A stretch of 64,000 nucleotides of DNA from Ipomoea triloba (Eukaryota; Streptophyta; Magnoliopsida; Solanales; Convolvulaceae), in assembly GCF_003576645.1 (NCBI RefSeq), contig NC_044924.1, positions 19,745,004 to 19,809,003 of the forward strand, in the 5' to 3' direction. The first letter of the stretch is position 1; each line of letters opens with the position of its first letter. Under the pieces are notes generated by a model, which was not told the origin of the DNA, did no database searches, and saw nothing but the letters and a program-made list of their open reading frames with translations. The translations under genes were made by a program, and so were the position numbers. This document shows positions 62,201 to 64,000 of this stretch, in pieces.

Positions 62201-63342
62201 GTATGCTTCTCCTCCTGGTACTTTTTTCTTATGACTAATGATATTCAAAAATTGTTGCAAGCACTACTCAAATCTTAATGATTTGTTGATGCCCTTTGAC
62301 ATGCAGTGATATTATTTCTTGGTGCATGCACAAAGCCTCTACATCTGTCAATGGTTACTGAATACATGGAGATGGGATCGCTATATTATTTGATCCATTT
62401 AAGTGGTCAGAAGAAGAAGCTCAGCTGGCGGAAAAGACTTAGGATGCTGCGTGACATATGCAGGTTGGTTTGTAGTATAAAACTGGGCTACATTATTTTC
62501 TAAAGAGAATATATTGATGATTAATAACTGACTATTGTTTTCTCTATGCAACCAAGGGGGCTGATGGGCATACATCGGATGAAGATAGTTCACCGAGATA
62601 TAAAAAGTGCAAACTGTCTTGTGAATAAACATTGGACAGTGAAAATTTGTGATTTTGGGCTCTCAAGAATAGTGACAGATGCACCAATGCAAGACTCTAC
62701 ATCTGCAGGAACTCCAGAGTGGATGGCTCCAGAACTTATTCGTAGTGAACCTTTCTCAGAGAAATGTGACATCTTTAGCCTCGAGGTTGTAATGTGGGAG
62801 CTGTGTACTCTAAGTAGACCGTGGGAAGGTGTACCTCCTGAAAGGGTAAGCCTACCATCTGTTGTTGGTTGCCACTTACATTAAAGCTTCCAATTTGTAA
62901 ATACATGCTGCATTCCTCCTACACAAGTAATTCGAGGCAGTAAATAGCAGAGCATTTTTTGTGTTTCATATCTCACGTGGTGTATGTTGTTGCTAACGAG
63001 GGATCGAGGTTGGAGATACCAAAAGGACCCCTGGGCAGACTAATTGCAGGTAAGCCCTAGCCCCACCAAGTTCCTCCCAACATAGAATTCAGCGCCCTTT
63101 AGAGTGGTTTAACAATCTCTCTTTACGCACTCTTAATATGTGATTGCAGATTGTTGGGCAGAGCCTCAGGAACGGCCCAGTTGTGAGGAAATTTTGACAC
63201 GCCTGGTAGATTGTGAATACTCACTCTGCTGATGCAAAATCTGTTCTTTTGTATAGATACAAATGGTAGAGGTATTACAATGTGTCGACTCAAGTTGTAA
63301 CTTTTTGACTGATTTTCAGCTCTATAAGTGTAGTGTCGGCTC

Positions 63343-63510
63343 AAGTTGTATAGATACAAATGGAAGAAAAATAAAATGAATATTTAAAAAAAAAAAATTA
63401 CCCTACAACGTCGGCTAGTCTTATTAGNGTTGTATAGATACAAATGGAAGAAAAATAAAATGAATATTTAAAAAAAAAAAATTACCCTACAACGTCGGCT
63501 AGTCTTATTA
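63343..63510. other. Unmerged contig overlap around an N (63428)
   Basis: The ~80 bases before the N (from GTTGTATAGATACAAATGG through CTAGTCTTATTAG) are repeated after it, with no difference noticed by eye. 63233-63342 is the kinase 3' flank. Confidence 0.85.
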
Positions 63511-64000
63511 GCCGACGTTGTAGGGTAATTTTTTTGTTTTTAAATTACCTACAACGTCGGCTATTTGTAACGAGCCGACGTTGTAGGGTATTTTAGTGGT
63601 TTTCAAATTACCTACAACGTCGGCTATTTGTAAATAGCCGACGTTGTAGGGTATTTTTTTTGTTTTTAAATTACCTACAACGTCAGCTATTTGTACAGAA
63701 CCGACGTTGTAGGGTATTTTAGTGGTTTTCAAATTACCTACAACGTTGGTTATTTGTAAATAGCCGACGTTGTAGGGTATTTTTTTTGTTTTTAAATTAC
63801 CTACAACGTCGGCTATTTGTAAATAGCCGACGTTGTAGGGTATTTTAGTGGTTTTCAAATTACCTACAACGTCGGCTATTTGTAAATAGGCGACGTTGTA
63901 GGGTATTTTAGTAGTTTTCAAATTACCTACAACGTCGGCTATTTGTAAATAGCCGACGTTGTAGGGTATTTTAGTAGTTTTCAAATTACCTACAACGTCG
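63480..64000. repeat. 63-bp tandem array of hairpin units, continuing past the window
   Basis: ACAACGTCGGCT recurs at 63489, 63551, 63614, 63677, 63740, 63803, 63866, 63929 and 63992, a period of exactly 63 bp after the first unit. Each unit is a near-perfect inverted repeat (CCTACAACGTCGGCTATT, short loop, AATAGCCGACGTTGTAGG), followed by a TATTTTAGTGGTTTTCAAAT spacer that alternates with TATTTTTTTTGTTTTTAAAT. Because 63 is divisible by three, the minus strand stays open as 21-residue repeats. I regard this as a by-product. The motif matches the subterminal repeats of the CACTA end at 57832. Confidence 0.9.

Larger units (their letters stand above)
55457..63232 (+). pseudogene. Raf-like (EDR1/CTR1-related) protein kinase, C-terminal half, split by a copia element
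   Basis: Cytosolic Ser/Thr kinase of the plant Raf-like MAPKKK group. Exons: 55457-55756, 56538-56661, 56753-56772 (20 nt), 62307-62463, 62557-62845, about 62977-63049 and 63150-63232. Joined translation gives a linker, PFEEWNIDFSELTVG, the glycine loop GIGFFGEVFRG, the catalytic Lys in VAIKVF, IVHRDIKSANCL, CDFGLSR, TPEWMAPELI and the end LVDCEYSLC. The N-terminal exons are not in the window. Exon 1 has frame-breaking indels, while its second copy (58596-58892) has different ones. Subdomain IX reads FSLEVVMW, with Glu where Gly is usual. The acceptor before 62977 is AC, not AG; an in-frame AG at 62952 would add eight residues. It may be a transposon-captured fragment. The family call is firm, the functionality doubtful. 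Confidence 0.8.

Noticed and set aside
63508..63984. 158-residue repetitive protein on the minus strand
   Set aside because: It is open only because the 63-bp unit is divisible by three; there is no independent coding evidence.
63480..64000. CRISPR-like regular array
   Set aside because: The units are themselves hairpins with near-constant spacers, the genome is plant nuclear, and the motif matches CACTA subterminal repeats.

Overview
This window is nuclear DNA from a flowering plant, most likely a eudicot, though I cannot name the species from sequence alone. The evidence is a large intron-containing gene of plant BRAHMA type, many Ty1-copia and Ty3-gypsy remnants, MITEs, SINEs, CACTA, hAT and Helitron ends, and very AT-rich intergenic DNA. 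It is a draft assembly: single N's (46628, 53877, 56898, 63428) and one 25-N gap (54205-54229) mark joins, and several of these are bordered by duplicated sequence.

Layout. 1-5,977: a copia 5' internal region and LTR on the minus strand, a 113-bp tandem repeat in front of a TATA box, a MITE, and AT-rich repeats. 5,978-16,918 (minus): a complete 14-exon gene for the SWI/SNF ATPase BRM, predicted 2,238 aa, with SINE remnants in introns 3 and 9. 17,250-24,226: intergenic repeats, including a ~1.2-kb segment present three times in tandem, with MITEs inserted in two copies. 24,227-36,574: a gypsy-type LTR element (TSD ATTAC) with only a decayed gag. It holds a second non-autonomous repeat, which holds a hAT element (28,122-34,047, TSD GTAATAGT), which holds two elements anchored in (TA)n runs. 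36,930-40,080: two decayed copia fragments in tandem. 42,417-53,410: three more (TA)n-bounded elements in a row. The largest carries a terminal exon of a ULP1-type (C48) peptidase and was hit by a copia element with matching LTRs (44,618-48,844, TSD TTTCA). 53,441: a Helitron 3' end. 54,230-64,000: CACTA-type ends, two near-identical copies of kinase exons, a copia element, the 3' half of a Raf-like protein kinase gene, and a 63-bp palindromic tandem array running off the window.

Only two host genes are recognisable. BRM looks intact and functional. The Raf-like kinase has only its C-terminal part (linker plus catalytic domain). A copia element sits exactly at one of its splice donors, and hairpin-rich CACTA subterminal repeats lie on both sides of it. 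Either a CACTA transposon has captured this gene fragment, or this is a heavily hit locus confused further by misassembly.

The most unusual signals are: (1) the possible CACTA-kinase capture with its hairpin arrays; (2) a recurring class of elements that sit in (TA)n tracts, have weak terminal inverted repeats and are filled with degenerate arrays containing a GTGC/TGCAC core; (3) insertion of a copia element with its target-site duplication GTATG being the intron donor itself; (4) a nested insertion stack dated by three clean target-site duplications.
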